Shown: one piece after another, positions 24,958 through 38,717 of the stretch
Layout: each line of letters begins with the position of its first letter
Position numbering within the stretch: position 1 is the first letter of the stretch
DNA from: Arthrobotrys musiformis
Taxonomy: Eukaryota; Ascomycota; Orbiliomycetes; Orbiliales; Orbiliaceae
DNA: 64,000 nucleotides
NCBI GenBank assembly: GCA_036971715.1
Contig: JAVHJL010000006.1
Coordinates: 868,001-932,000 of the forward strand
Direction: 5' to 3'
Position numbers and translations under genes: made by a program
The notes under the pieces: generated by a model
The model's database searches: none
Told to the model about the DNA's origin: nothing
What the model saw: the letters and a program-made list of their open reading frames with translations, nothing else

Positions 24958-27900
24958 ATGTCGTCTATTCCAGACGAACAGCCGTCAAACGGCGATGACC
25001 AAAACATTCACGCACCCTACCGAACAGGCACAATAGACGAGCCGACAATCCATCATGTCGGTGAAGCCTACTCTAAAGAACATCCCGTCCCCACGGTCCC
25101 CAGATTCATCCGTCACCAGCGAGAAATAGCCGAAGCCTCAAAAAGACAAGAAGCCGATCTCGCAAGACTCCAGAAGGCGCGAGAAAAAGAAGCCAAAGCA
25201 AAAAAAGGAGCGGAGGCAGGGAAAGAAAAGGAGGAGAAACCTGCTGTAATAAAGCCGCCGAAGGATGCAAGAACATCCGATGTCCCCATTGGAGATGACA
25301 AAACGAACGTTTTGTACCACCCCCCGCCGGAGGTCGAGATGGGTGATATTTTTATCGCGATACAAGAACACACATTACAAGCGGCATATATATGTGCCGG
25401 CGCCATTGTGATACTAGATTGGTTCATAATCGGTGGTGGATTCGTCGGGTTCTTGAAGAGTCTGCTACCAGCTGGCGGCGTTGGGTTCGCCGTTTTCTAC
25501 GTTCTAACGCAGATTGTTCAGAACGCGCAGACTACTTATGTCGAAAAGTCAGAACCGGCTGTGGAGAGAATGAAATACGTCCCAGAGAGCGTGGAGTGGC
25601 TGAATAGTTTGTTAGACACTGTTTGGCAAGTCATCAGCGAGGATGTCTTCAAGCAGGTTGCGCAACAGGTTGAGGACCAAGTCAAAACATTTATCCCTGT
25701 CGATTTTGTCAAATTCAAAGTTGCAGAAATCGGTCACGGAACACGGCCTGTTAGAATTCTCTCTATGAGATCTCTGCCTGATAGTGAGTTTGGAGAGCTA
25801 GTAGCTGCCCATGGCGACACCAAGGGCATGTCGCAAGAAGAGATCGCGGAGCAAGAGGAAAAGGCCAAACGGGAACTAGGAGGCATCTTTTACGTATGTC
25901 TATTCTCATATAGCCCGGATCCGTTGGTTGAACTGCACTAACCGTGATATAAATTAGAATCTGGAGGTCGCATTGGCATACCATGCAGAAGCCCTCGGTA
26001 GTCATAAAAAGCGAATGCATTTCGATATCGTCCTTATGGTCGGAGGTGTTCCAATCCGTATGTCCGCCTAACTAGACCTCAAAGGGTGATCCGCTACTAA
26101 CTTTAGATATCTAGCGATCTTTGTCGAAACCCGCGAATTCGTTATGACCGTCAGAGTACGACTGCAAATGAACCCAGATCTCCCATTCCTAAAACATGTA
26201 ACTTTCGCACTGAACGAGCCTCCTAAAATTGTCGCTTCTGTCGCAATTGGACATGGTGGTGCCTTCAATCTTCTTAGCCTACCACTCCTTGATAGTTTTA
26301 TCTCAAGCCAGATCGCAGCAAACACTCAGGAGTTATGTCGACCGAAGAGCATGAGTACGCATCTCTATGAGCAACCACACAAAGCGCGCGAGCTAACAAA
26401 TAATATAGACATTGACATGACGCCGATCCTCGGAGGCAACGATGCGATCACGGAAACCGAAGCAGTTGGTCTATTATATCTGAAACTCTGCAGAGCCGAA
26501 AACCTGCGCCGCCAGGACCGTACCGGCCCCGGTGCTGACCCATACATCACCATCTCCTTCTCTAAGTATGAGAAACCAATGTATGCAACCAAAATGATAA
26601 TTGGTGACCTCAACCCCGTATGGGAGGAGACGACATGCATCCTCATCAACGCAGAGCATGTGAAGCGGCAAGAAAACCTTTTGGTAAAACTCTGGGATTC
26701 GGATAGAAATGGGAAGGATGACGTTACTGGGCAAGTAGAGGTGCCATTAGTGGACTTGATCAAGGACTATGAGACAGTTCACAAACGACAAGATGCTCTA
26801 CAGCACGAAGTTGCTGGAGCTGATACCCAAGGAATCCTGTTCTGGGAAGTTGGATTCTTCCCGGAGGCTAATTTCGAGAGGAGCCTTCTCAACTTGGAGG
26901 AGGCGAAACAAGTCGATCCAAAGGTTACAGATATGACCAAGCCCGAAGATATTGAATTGACTCCATTGAACTGCAGGCCAGACCCTCAATATCCAACCGG
27001 CATCCTCTCAGTAACGATATACCAGTGTATCAATATTGATGTCCCGAATCCTCGACCACCGAAGAAACAAGGCAACATCGATCAAGATGAGAAACAGCAA
27101 AACCTCCCAGAAACTAAAGATACACAAGGCCAAGTACCACCAGATAGCGAAGAGGAAGAGCCATCAGATGCAAGACTTCAAGGCTATCTTCCGTCCGTAT
27201 ACTGCACCGCAGACATCAACGACGAATTCGCCTTCAGAACACGAACCAAATCGATCACCACATCCCCAATATACAACTCAACGGTTGAGAAGTATATAAC
27301 AGACTGGCGCAACATCGTTGTCGGAGTTGCAGCTAGAGATTCGCGCAGAAAGGGGAAGGACTTCCTTATCGGAGCAGTTGTTCTCAAGGCTGCGGATATA
27401 TTTAAAAAGTCATCCGCAGTCAGCGATTGGTATGATCTAGTGGGTGGAGGAGGCAGTGGGCGTGTCAGAATCGCTTTACTCTTCCGCTCAACGACGTTGA
27501 AACTCCAAAGACACGAGTTAGGGTGGAACGTCGGTCGCTTTGAGTTCTGCGGCCCAACGATTACTGTCAAGAACCTCCAAGTGGGAAAGCTCAAGCTCAA
27601 AACCTGTGGTGGCGTTAAAGTTCTCACACCGTCCGCGAATACCGGTACGAAAGATACTTTCGAGATACCGGATAGCATTTTGCGGGTCCCAGTTTTCAAC
27701 CGATACCTCGCACCTCTTATTTTCCAATTCTATAACGGCTCTGGAGACCGCAAGGCGGCGTATTACAGTATTATCTGGCTCCACAACCTCATTGATAACG
27801 AAACCCGAGATTTTGACCTTACAGTCTATAAAACAGACAAACCTAAGCGGTTTACTCAAAACTGTATTGAAGGAACGCCTGATAAACACTGTAAAGTGGA

Positions 27901-29044
27901 GCCAGTCGGTACGGTTCACTTCAAAGCTCGCTTTAGGAGCGGAATGTGTCCCGAATTCAAGGATTATCTCAATGACCATGACGAAGAAGATACGTTTGAG
28001 GTTTGGGAATCGATGGATAGGCTTGGCTTGAGAGATATTCACGAAGCGGATACCGGCGCTGGATACCCAGGAGTGATTACAGGAACGGATAAAGTGCGCG
28101 ACCCGGCTACCACCCAGGCTGAGCACATTTCAAATGGTGGCACGGGAAGGTATGCAGATAAGGAGGCAAGAAATGTGAATGGTGATAACACCGGCACCAT
28201 CGGCGAACCGGCTTTGTCAAAAGAAGAGGTGGAAAGACATCTTGAATCACGCGATGATCTAAGACCCCTCAGCGAATGGGAGATGAAGCACGGAAAGGGA
28301 GCTGCCCCTGCGCCATTCGTTGACCCCGACACGCTGGAGCAACAGCCTCCTGCTGCCGCTATCACTGGACTCGCAGGCGAGAGCTACCTTCCCGAGATAC
28401 CGAGACTGAAGGATATTGACATCCTCTCTGCGAGTGAGTACGAGCAAAGGGAGAAGGAAGTTTCAACTAGCAGCATGGATTTACCATCTACTACCACTGC
28501 CACCTCCCCAACTTCGAGCCAGAACAAGGGTTTAGGCTACACTGTCAAATCTATGCTCGACATCCCAGACACAATACCAGACGGAAACTCGGCACCACCC
28601 GCTACAGTCGCAGACACAGCAGCTACTAATGCTGTTCCTAGAAACGCCAGTTTCAACGCCGATAGGCCCGAAGACAGGGAGTACGCACGCAGACACTCGC
28701 TAGGCAGTAGTAGCGGCAGCGCAGCACATTCGGACGAATTATCAACCACCCATGGTAGTCCGAACCCAAATTACTTTGTCAGCTCGAATGCTTTTAGGAA
28801 CTTCGGACGGAAGGACATGCAAAATCATAGTGGGGCAATTTATGAAGATGAGGAATTACACAGGCAGGCAGATATGATCCCTCGCTTGGAAGAGAGGGTG
28901 CCGGATGTGAGTGATAATAGAGATATAGTGCCCAGGAGTATTGAGAGGGAAAGGGAGCAGATTGAGTATAACGATGAAAGTGTGAGAGGAGGAACAAGTG
29001 TGGCGGAAAAGGTTCGAGAGGCGGTGCCTGGGAATGGGATGTAA
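24958..29044 (+). CDS. mug190: Mug190-like SMP and C2 domain protein, paralogue B
   Basis: Exons 24958-25893, 25958-26057 and 26115-29044, 1321 residues. Both introns are GT-AG; the second joins CCA-ATC-C to CG-ATC, giving PIPIF, which matches PLPIF in paralogue A and so fixes the splice site. Order: a charged coiled region rich in Lys/Glu (about 50-105); motif TNVLYHPPPE; a hydrophobic hairpin (about 140-185); an SMP module from VEWLNSLLDTVWQVISEDVF through RPVRILSMRSLPD; a first C2 with an acidic loop LWDSDRNGKDD (calcium binding likely); a second C2 (YLPSVYCTADINDEFAFRTR); then a long, disordered C-terminus of about 350 residues. It probably acts as an ER-plasma membrane lipid-transfer tether. 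The SMP part is more regular than in paralogue A, so this is the likelier ancestral-type copy. Confidence 0.9.
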
Positions 29045-32000
29045 ATTTCAATAACGGAACACAAAAACCCCATACAAAAAGGGCGACAGGGGGAGCGGGG
29101 CGGAGGGGTTACGTATGCCCAGGCGCTTTGACAACATGGCGGCGGCTGGTTTTGACACATATTCTCTTCTTTCTTTTGAGCGAATCGATCGTTTTTCCCG
29201 TTGTAATTGGTTGTTTCGTTTCGTTTGGTTTAACACCGTTTCGTTTGTTTGTTGGAAATTCGAAAGCGGTTCTGTGTGGGAGATTCCGTGAAATTAATGT
29301 CCCTGCTTTTGTTTGCGTCATCATCTGTTCACGATGCTCCTCCGATTTTTTACTTGATCGATTGCGGGATGTTACTCATGACCGTATTACAATTATAGCT
29401 CTTAACTACTTCCGTATAATTGATCCCCTTTTTCTTCGAATATGCGTATTCGTAAATCCGAAGTCAACGTCGGCGCATGTCCGTCGTTCGTCAATTGCAA
29501 AATTCTCAGAGCTAGTTAGGTCCAGGACTACTATTCATGGATCGACCAGGCAGTATTCAAGTTTTTTGCTTGTAAACTTTATAAGGAGAAAAAAAAAAAA
29601 AAAAAAACTCGCCCCGGATTTTGCCATTTTGTAGGTTTCGAACATCTTTTTCAGCTCGCGATGTATCGAACCAATGAAGATGCTTGAAACATATGCATCT
29701 ATCGTTACATTCGTCTAAAAAAACTAAACGAATTCGAACCGCGTCGGGGTCTTGGAAATTCGTTGTTTTTGTTATATACATGTGAGTACCGATGTAACAG
29801 GAGGATCTTTCCATACCCCTTTACGTAAAAGTGCGATCGATCTATTCGCTAGAAAAAGCTGCATGGCCCTGGCGTTATGTCGACGGTGGGTTCCACAAAG
29901 GTGGCTACGTATGCTGTGCTGTATAGTTATATTGGGGATTTGAGGGTTTAAATTTGATTGAAGAAAAGAAGTAGTATATATTGACATGTTTCCCAGCGTA
30001 TAAGCACTTTATGCGGCTTTGGGATTCGAGGGTAAGGGTATTGTTAAGGGCTGAAGAAACAAGCTTTTCGAACGTGTCTCATGGAAATTAATTTTATATT
30101 TGATGAATACTTGAGGTTTATATTCGGATACGTCGACGTCAATGGCTTCAGGCTGCTCTGCAGAGTAATCTGCGATTCGTTGCACAGGCACGGTTCGCAA
30201 ATGCCCAATACCTCCAGACAGGAAAAACTCAATGCGAGAAGTGGAGCTTCGGGACAGGGAAATTTAGTTTCGCTGTGGGTCCTTCGCCAAAAAGAAAAGC
30301 CAAGATTGAAATGTAGCATTCGGTATTGTTATCCGAAAAAAAGCATTCCTTTGCAAAATTGACTATTTGGTTACCATTTGGTTTCATCTCGTCTGCCAGG
30401 CCACGATGCTTGCGAGAGTAAGCTTCGAAGGTCGAAATTTCAAAATACCTACAGTAGCTAGTTTTCGATTTCATGTGGGGGGTGCTTCTTTCTTTCATTT
30501 CTGATACTACCGCCCCCCTTTAGTTTTCATGTTTGTTATTCCGTTTATTGTAGACCGATCTGGCACTGACGTGAGACTTGCCCTTTTGCTGGGTTGGATG
30601 GGGAAAGGAGCTTTGCTGGTGGCGATGTTTTGCGGTCGTAGAAGGGTAGGTCGATTCGAATGATCAGACGTCGAGGAAACCGTTCTGCATTGCATGGCAA
30701 AGCCACTCCAGCTACGGGGGTCACTCTTTAAAGGAGATCTAGAGCACTTGGATCTCGGGTGAAGAAGAAGAATAAGATCGATAATTAGCCGTTATCAATC
30801 AATTTCTATTTTTCTTGGCCCGACTACGGCTTATGGATCCTCAAGCCTCTGAGATTTCCTTGCATCACCGCCCTCGTATCCGTCAAGATAAAAAAAGGAT
30901 CTAGGATGCGCGCTTGTGGCACATACCCGTACTGGAAAGTGCATTTGCATTTGGCATCGCCTCTTTTTTCGAAACCCAGTCGACTAGTCATTCTACGAAT
31001 TCAGCTGTCAATAACGGTCATGATTTCACCTAAAAATATGACTTTTGGGATGTTTCCCCTCCGAAGCGCTTATGTTTCTGGGCGGTTTGCGTGGGAGATC
31101 TCGAGCTAGAGAAGGGGCGATCACATGGTGAGGGGTGGTTTAGACTGAGGCGTTTCAGAAAGGCTCAATTGACTTGACGAATTTGATGAGATAAAGTCTA
31201 GGAATTTTCCTCCTGGGCTTCCAGAATCGTCTCGTTCCCCGGCGGCGCTCTCACTGTTTTTCGCTGACGTGATGTGAAGCCTCACACGATCTTATAGAAG
31301 ACGAATTAAACAATCAGAGTGGGTTTTCATTCGTGGTCACAAAGTTCGGTCTTTTGTCGAGCTGACCAGTTCATGTTTTTTTTGCCATGCTTTTTTTCTT
31401 CCATCATGGCCAGGTTGAGGCTACGAGCGACGAAACGTCCCAAATTTAGTCACAGGAGCCGGATTCCCGTTCTTCTCATGCTACCCAACCGCATGGACCA
31501 AACCCACATTCTGCAGAGAGCGCCCTAATCGTTGGGGCTCTTTGATTGGACAGGCAAACAAAGAAACCAGCGTCTAGCATCTGGGGTAAACAGTAAAGAA
31601 AGGGAAAATTCCCCCCAAATGCGGGTTAGCAGTACAGTTGGAAACCATGCAATTAAGGCTTCTCGACTTGCCCAATGCAACGCCATTCGTAACCAGCTGT
31701 TCGGTTTGTTCGGCTCACCGGCAGGGTTTCCTTGCTAGCAAAGCTCTTAGCTCCCTCTTTCCCCCCCGCGGCCGCCAGAAATCTGGCTCCAATCCCCGGC
31801 GATATTTGGTGCTATATTGCAAATTTGGGCCCAAGGAAATGAAGGGTTCGCTATGGCACTTCCTGGGCTGATTCTGCAGGGTCACTTGAGGTATTCTGGC
31901 ACAGTTCAACAGTGATGACCTTTTGCCTTGGTTTTTTCACGATCTTTTTCTGGGCTAGCCTTGAAGGGGTGGTGGCGTCGATGCACTTATTGCATTTTGC

Positions 32001-32455
32001 ATTGTCAATGTCATTGGTGTTTTATAAGTACAGCCCGCCATCCCTCGTGAAAATGTAATGTTACCTTGGTGGATTTTTATACTCTTTGTCTCTTACCATT
32101 CTTTAGGACCGCCTCAAAGCCCTTCCGCCCGGTTATCCCTCGAAGGGATCTGCCTCTACCGATCGTTTAATAGCTAACTTAATTCTCCGGGACATTTCGT
32201 CGAATTCTTTTTCTTGAAAAATATTCTTTTTTTTTGCTATTTGTTGGATTTTCCCGTCTTTTTCATTTCGGAACGTTCGTTTTGTGACGCCAATTCAGGG
32301 GGGTAAAGGGAAACCCGATTACTTGCATACATAGCCCAAAGGACATCCGGCATCATTCTTCTGCGGCGAACCTCTGCTTGCTCCTCTTTTCCTCTTCGAC
32401 ATCCACATAGATAGTAGTAATTCCCTTGTCCCCATATCCTTCTCCACTCTCCACC
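29045..32455. other. 3.4-kb intergenic region upstream of the GH76 gene
   Basis: No gene is supported. It contains an A19 run at 29589-29607 and many short T-rich stretches. Frames on both strands are shorter than 170 codons and show no motif. Long leaders with upstream ATGs are possible. Confidence 0.45.
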
Positions 32456-34048
32456 ATGAGGTCCTTTCTGTCAGCGCCCCAGGCCGTGTTGGCGCTTGGT
32501 CTGGCCCCGGCTGTTTTAGGCCAGCTGAAGGTCGATATTGATAAGCCAGGTAAGTCTCATGTCGATCCCCATCCTGGACCTCAACGCAACACATTCTCTG
32601 TGCGACCTCAACCTATTGCCCTTCTTGGGACGATGGACGTGCTAACAAAGGCTCGCTTTGGCAACTTGTAGATACTCTCAAGGCTGCCGCTAAGGTTGTC
32701 GTTAAGAGCCTCGTCGACGATTATACTAGCCAAAAGCCATTCGTCGCTGGTCTTCTCCCATCTGAATATAGCTTCTTCGAATCAGGCGTGTTCTTCAACA
32801 CCATCCTCAACTATGCGGCATTCACTGGTGATACAACATATAACTCCCTTTTCGAAAAGGACTTCTTCAACCAGATCGGTGACGGTGCCAATTTCATTCC
32901 CAAGAGCAAGAGTGCTGGGATTGCAAACGACGATGTTGGATACTGGGCTCTCGCTGCCATAAGTGCAGTTGAATTTGGCGCAAAGCCGGCAGATAGCTCC
33001 TCGCCGAGTTATCTTACTCTTGCCGACAACGTTTTCAACGACTTTGTTCGACGATGGGATGACAAGACCTGCGGTGGTGGTCTTAGGCAGGCTATTCTAT
33101 CTAGCTCTACTGGCTACGACATCAAAGATACCAACTCCAATGGTGTTTTCTTCGAATTGGCTGCCCGTCTAGGCGCTCAGACCGGAAACAAGACGTATTT
33201 GGACTGGGCAGGCAAGGTTTACGACTGGACCACCAAGACCGGCCTCATTGGTACTTTGGATACCAACAGTGTTGGACAGGTTTTCGCTGGCGCTTCAGTC
33301 CAGGACAAATGCCAACAGATCGATCAGTCCTGGTACTCCGCCCAGCAAGCCAACTACATCTATGGCGCTGCTGTCATGTATGGAACCGTAAGTTTCATCC
33401 CTTTTGATATTTGAAACCTGCCATGGTTACTTGCAACAAAACTAACTGAATCCAAAACAAAAGACCAAATCCTCTACTTGGCTCACCCGTCTCAATGCAT
33501 TCGTTCAATACACTGCTGTTACTTACTTCGGCCCTCAACAATACGTCGATGACGGGCAATCCCAAGTCGTCACCGAAATCGGCTGCGAGTTCGACGGCAA
33601 ATGCACCACCGATCAAAAGGCCGGAAAGGCTATCCTCTTCCGTTCCCTTGCCGTCGGATTGAACTATGACGACTTGTTCACCTTCATGAAGGTTCAGATC
33701 TCCAATTCCGCCAGGGCCGCCGCCAAGTCCTGCAATTCCGACGGTGATTGCGCATTCAAGTGGAGTGATTTGGAGTATGATGCCACAAAGGGAACCGGTG
33801 CTGGCGAAAAGATGGCTGCTATTGAGAGTTTCCTCTCCGTGGTTAGACGTGCCGATTCCAAGCCTGTCAAGGGAGCCTTCCAAGCTGAGGAACAAACTGA
33901 GAGCCCTTCGACCACTCAGCCTGCTTCTGCCAGCCAGACCTCTGCCGCTGCTGAGGGTTCTCAGACTCCCAACTCGGGATCTAGACTCGCTGTTGGCGGC
34001 ATTTTGGGCGGTGCAGTTGTTGCTTCCCTCTTCCATATGCTTTTGTAG
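32456..34048 (+). CDS. GPI-anchored GH76 mannosidase-like protein (Dfg5/Dcw1 family)
   Basis: Exons 32456-32549, 32672-33387 and 33464-34048, 464 residues, the usual length for the family. Introns are GTAAGT...TGCTAAC...TTGTAG and GTAAGT...AAAAG. A signal peptide (MRSFLSAPQAVLALGLAPAVLG) precedes the GH76 (alpha/alpha)6 fold. The paired catalytic aspartates are kept as D118-D119 in IANDDVGYWALAA. Other family landmarks are TCGGGLRQAI and NGVFFELAARLGAQTGN. The family's usual aromatic WWEAGA stretch is changed to SFFESGV, so substrate binding may have shifted. The C-terminus has a Ser/Thr-rich stalk and a GPI signal (SGSRLAVGGILGGAVV, hydrophobic to the end). Dfg5 and Dcw1 are thought to transfer GPI mannoproteins onto wall glucan; the gene acts at the plasma membrane and wall. 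Confidence 0.92.
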
Positions 34049-34746
34049 ATGCATTTCAGTGTTCTGGTTTCATTAGGCTAAGGGTTGTTTTCCAACTTCC
34101 CTTGTCTCGTATTTGTTGCTTCCTATATTTTTGACAGTAGCTTTTTTCGAGCGTAAGGAAGGAAATGGAGGAGAGATGTATATCTCAAAGTTCTGGGGGT
34201 TTTAATTACTGTTTGTCCTCTTCTTGTTTGTTGCACTGATGAGCATTTACATTAGCATTAGCATAACTGTATAGTTTTCGAGCAAAGCCTTTTATACCGT
34301 GGCATCGCACTTATTTTCATCCATTCACTTTTGTTTTCCCGGCGTTGAGGAAGAAAAGAAGAAAAAATGAAGTTACCCTTTTAAGCTGGTGATGCCCTCG
34401 ACGCTTGATCGTAGGACTGCATTTTGATATGTGATTGCGTGGTCTAATTAAATTTATAAATACCGCACCGTACTCGAGCTCATGCTGTGCAGATGCATTT
34501 GAAGCTAACAGTTGGGCTAGCAGTTTCACACTATAGCTCTAAGATTTACAATATTTTTACCGGTTAGGTAGTTATTTACAGGTTGAAATACGCAAGTATG
34601 CTAGATTCAAATTGGGAAAGATGCGGGGGTCAATATTATTAGCTTGTGGAGGCAGTTATTAGTCCAGAGAGGCGGCTACGGCTGGTCTCGTTCCTAGCCT
34701 CACCCGGGCCACGGCATTTCTCGCAACTGAATAAAGGCTAGCCACC
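34049..34746. other. Intergenic region between convergent genes
   Basis: 3' flanks of the GH76 gene (plus) and of subtilase-like gene 1 (minus). One copy of the 16-base CTGGTCTCG motif lies at 34682-34697. No gene. Confidence 0.5.
34682..34697 (+). repeat. Copy of the scattered 16-base motif
   Basis: CTGGTCTCGTTCCTAG, 50 bases past the end of subtilase-like gene 1. The consensus of the copies is CTGGTCTCGTWCCCAG. Confidence 0.6.
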
Positions 34747-37195
34747 TCAGTTATTTAATGTCCCCTTCTTGACACGGGCATCACGGGGCATCCATAACAC
34801 ATTGTCGATCGGCGTAGCGCCGTCAGCATCAATACATCTTTGGCAGAATGCAGCGTCATATACAGGCGTACCCGTATGCTCCGAGGGCGACTGTGCAATT
34901 TCTGAGACCGGTACAGGTAGAACAACAGTATTCGTAGCCATACTCGTCGTTTCTGGCATCGAACCATCATCACAACTTGTTACTGTTAAAGTAACAACCC
35001 CGTCGGTTGTAATAGCCTTCACGCCGAGGTCTCGTCGCAATATCGCACACCGCATCATTCGCCGGTAAACTGTGACCGTGACGGTGGCCGAACCGGCTGG
35101 GACCTCGTCTTTGTTCTTCTGCTCTTCTGCAAGGAGGCTTAGGTCGTTGTAGATGACGTTTGGGAAGACTCTGTTGTCATTCTTTGGAGTTGTATCGCGG
35201 CGTCTTGGGTATGCTTGTTTGTACACCCGGGCGATTGCTTCGGACATTGTATAGTCTCTGGCGGATATTAAGGTTGCTAGAACTCCTGCAATAGCGGCGG
35301 CAGCTGTTGCGATCAGTATAGCCATTAGTAAAGTACTTATAGGCATAGTATCGATGTTGGAAGTATTATGCATTATGGGACGGGATTCCAGGCCCGCAAA
35401 ATTGGAACTCTCGCCAATTTTAGACTCACCGAGAGGGTTACTATTTGCCTTGATATATTTGTCGCCACCCCAACTATTGCCGCCATCTGGAACTGCAACG
35501 TGGATGCCGGCTGAAGGAGCGGAAACACGAACAAAATCCGAATATGGTGACATTAATCCGCCGTCTTGGGGGTGTGTTCCACCTGCGACTATGAGATTTG
35601 GATATGTTACGTTTTCCTGTCCAAAGATGGCTGGGTAAGACGTAATTGGCTCCACCTATTCTTTCCATTAGTAAACTTGTCAACGGCTGTAACATCTAAG
35701 GCTTGGTAGACAATTTAATTATACCGCAGTAAACTCCCCTGGATTGGGTGTCGGTACTATAGTATAGTCGGTATCGTCAGAGCAGACAACGGCGACATTA
35801 GGCATCTCACTAAGCTCTTGAATGAGCTGACTAAAGCGTCCTACATACGGCCTAAATGCCCTCCCAGACCCCCTATCGAACGTATAATCTACTGCCATTA
35901 GGATGATAAATTTCGGTGCCTCCCTTTTCGAAACGTCGAACTTTAAAGATTTTTTTTTGATGTCAATAATTACCTTCGGGAGGACGTCGAAAATGATATC
36001 CGTCGCGGGTTCTGGGTTCGATAGACGATTGGAGGTTTTGACCAAAATCGGCTTCACTCCTCTCGCGACCCCGAACTTGCTACCTAGCAGTTTACTTAAA
36101 ACTGCAGTTCCGCGTAGCAGACGGAGGTATTTTAAATCTACTCCGGCTGGTAACATGTGCGGGTTTTTGCTGGCGAATGGCCATTTTCTTGGGAGCCTAT
36201 CTTCCTCATCCGTGAATATATGATCTTTCGTTCGACCCCATGATACATGCTTGAAATCCTATACCCTTAGGATTGTGCAATTTTGTTAGCACTTAAGTCA
36301 CATTTTATATATGGACAACATGAAGAAGAGCGGATGATACATAAACAATGGAGTTTTCCAACGGACCTTATGATGAATCGCAAATAAATGGTCGACAATG
36401 TATACAGTTACGCCTTTACCTTGCTCCGCGGTGGTATAATATACGCACGGGTCCGTGAGCGGATACCCTTCATGTTGAGAGAGGATGCAGTTCTCCGGAA
36501 CATCCTTCCAGGTCTTTATTTTTTGCTTCCTAGATCTAGCTCTTTTCTCTAGCTCATTCCCGGCCTCATGTCGTAGGTCCGTCTTCGCATCTGGGTCGTA
36601 AATAGGGTCCGAATACAGGGAACTGATATTACTCGTTGATATTTGGGAAATAGGAGTGTATTTCTCAAGAGATTCGATATCATATTTCAAGGGCCGGGTA
36701 TCCCAAATCTGAGCAGATCATTCTATCAGTACATATTTGAAATTCACTTCGGCTGTACTCGAGATTAACTTACTATCCAGTCCCATTTATCATTGATTCT
36801 GTGGCCAATCTAGTCAAGTAATAAGCAATTCTGTTTACCCTATATACAAATGAACGCGGACTCGATTCTCACGCAGTACTTTGCCCGAAAACTCACCGTG
36901 TAGAACATTTTACAAAGAGCTTCGGGGTACTGTCTGAGAGATTCCAAAACCACTCTCTGAGCTCCTGGCTCTCGTTAGAATTCAGAGTGAGGTCAACATC
37001 TTGATATATCTCTTCCAGCGTTTTAGCCCTTTCGGGGATTGGCTTTATGAGAAATAACCACCAAGATAGGCTTTCCCTAGGCCCTATAATTGCATTTGGC
37101 GTATCCCGACTGACTGGGCCCGGAGGATAGTTTGTGGGTGTCTTAGTAGCTAAACAGCAAGATGCCAATAAGAAATAAAACAAGAACCTCATCAT
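34747..37195 (-). CDS. Degenerate subtilisin-like (S8) protein 1, His and Ser lost
   Basis: Exons complement(36897-37195, 36774-36798, 36367-36708, 35725-36258, 35430-35655, 34747-35303), 660 residues. The last intron (126 bases, GTGAGT...CAACAG) leaves the frame open if unspliced, but removing it restores LAAAAIAGVLATLISA, the helix after the subtilase serine. The start at 37195 begins a signal peptide (MMRFLFYFLLASCCLA); an ATG at 37231 is in frame. The S8 fold is recognisable: GKGVTVYIVD keeps the aspartate (D214). The HGT motif is RGTAVLSKLLG (His to Arg271), and the GTSxA serine motif is SNPLA (Ser to Pro474). No oxyanion AAGN is visible. A unique C-terminus of about 150 residues ends FCQRCIDADGATPIDNVLWM. 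The protein is probably secreted and not a working protease. It is tandem with a second copy 1.5 kb upstream. Confidence 0.75.
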
Positions 37196-38717
37196 AACTG
37201 AGAAGCTAAGGTTGAATTTGTGGTATATCATTGTGGAAGCGATTCTCGTGAAACGTTTGGCGGTTATAGACGTGCATGCATATCAAAAGTGAGTTTTTAA
37301 CGAAAAGCCAACAAGCGACCCTATAGTTATTTGCGCTCTTGATATTTGTAGGGCCCTTTAGATATATAGATTTGTAGGGACTTACATGATCGGTATGATG
37401 ATGGCCGGAATTCGAACTTTGACCGTCCGAGTATATATACCAACGTATTCTTCCGAAAAAGAAATTCAAACACATTAATAGCGGAGGTGAACGGGACCAG
37501 CCATGTTGTAGGAGGAATTAAAATATGCCCTTTTCGGAATTAAATCGATCTGTGCTCGTAATCGAATCTGGATTTCTCTTTGCATAAATGGTATAGTATC
37601 GCTCGAATTAGCTGTGGTTGGTCGAAAACGTACACATACATATGTCGACAGTTAACTGGCGCGAGTTATCCTGGAACGATCTTACATGGTTACATAGGAC
37701 TGCGGGCCAATCTATGCATATATGAATATGTCAGGTTTAACCTGGTAAACCAGACTATTGCTACGGAGCAGGAGGGTTTGGTTGGCTCGTAGTTGGTAGG
37801 ATGTGTACGTCTACGTGTGCATGGGCGTGAGGGCTCATCAATCCTATTCATGAGCTCTTTCGCTTTGCCAATCCGCCAACTGAAAATCAACTTAGCTCAT
37901 GCCATGAAATGAGACTCAGTTTCATCATTCACTTGATGGGCGTGCACAGGCCCAACAATAGTATTCGGATGACCAACTACCAGATCAGCTCGACCTCGGG
38001 AAGCATTCTTGGGGCCGGCCGCGAGCTCGACGTTTCAAGCCCGAAATTGGAGCCATGACTAAAACAGTTACACACATCAATCCTTTGAAAATTTAGTTTG
38101 GGAGCCCACGCGCACTGCCTCTTTTACCGGGGGTCCCAACTTTTGAATTTGTTCCGATGCAATGCCCGCTTCTCTGCGTTTGGGTTGTGCACGTTGTTGG
38201 CTAAATTTACCAGTTGGAAATTTAAAGAGCCCTCCATCGGCCTGCGCACCTTGGGTAGAGATTTCACACCGGAGATAGGAGCTCTAATATAAATTAACAC
38301 GACGTGGCGACGTGGCCGGTTTTCTGCGAGAAAAGATGCCGTAATTGTTTTGACATATGGAATTCAGGAAGATTAGTTAATTATATCGGAGGTGGAAGGT
38401 GAATTCACTTCTCAACATTTCTATGCGACGTGGAGAAGTTTAATTTCATTTATACCTAGTATGGTGACTATACAGACTTAAAATTTCCTTTTAATGCTAG
38501 ATTTGAAATAGATTTAAATTGGGGTAGATTGGTCTCGTTCCCAGGGTAGATGTGTTTACATTATTGTTATGGCATAAATGATAGTCCTGAGTTAGGGGGA
38601 CTTGTCTCCCGCGCAGCATCACCCTCTGTAACCGCATCGACTTAGGACCTTTTCGCTGTCTTTCTTGTGAAGTTTGAGCCCATATTGACGCGCGAGGTTC
38701 AGAACCTTTTGTACTTT
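37196..38717. other. Intergenic region between the two subtilase-like genes
   Basis: No supported gene. It holds the promoter of gene 1 and the 3' flank of gene 2, with a copy of the 16-base motif at 38529-38544. Confidence 0.5.
38529..38544 (+). repeat. Copy of the scattered 16-base motif
   Basis: TTGGTCTCGTTCCCAG, about 175 bases past the end of subtilase-like gene 2. Confidence 0.6.
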
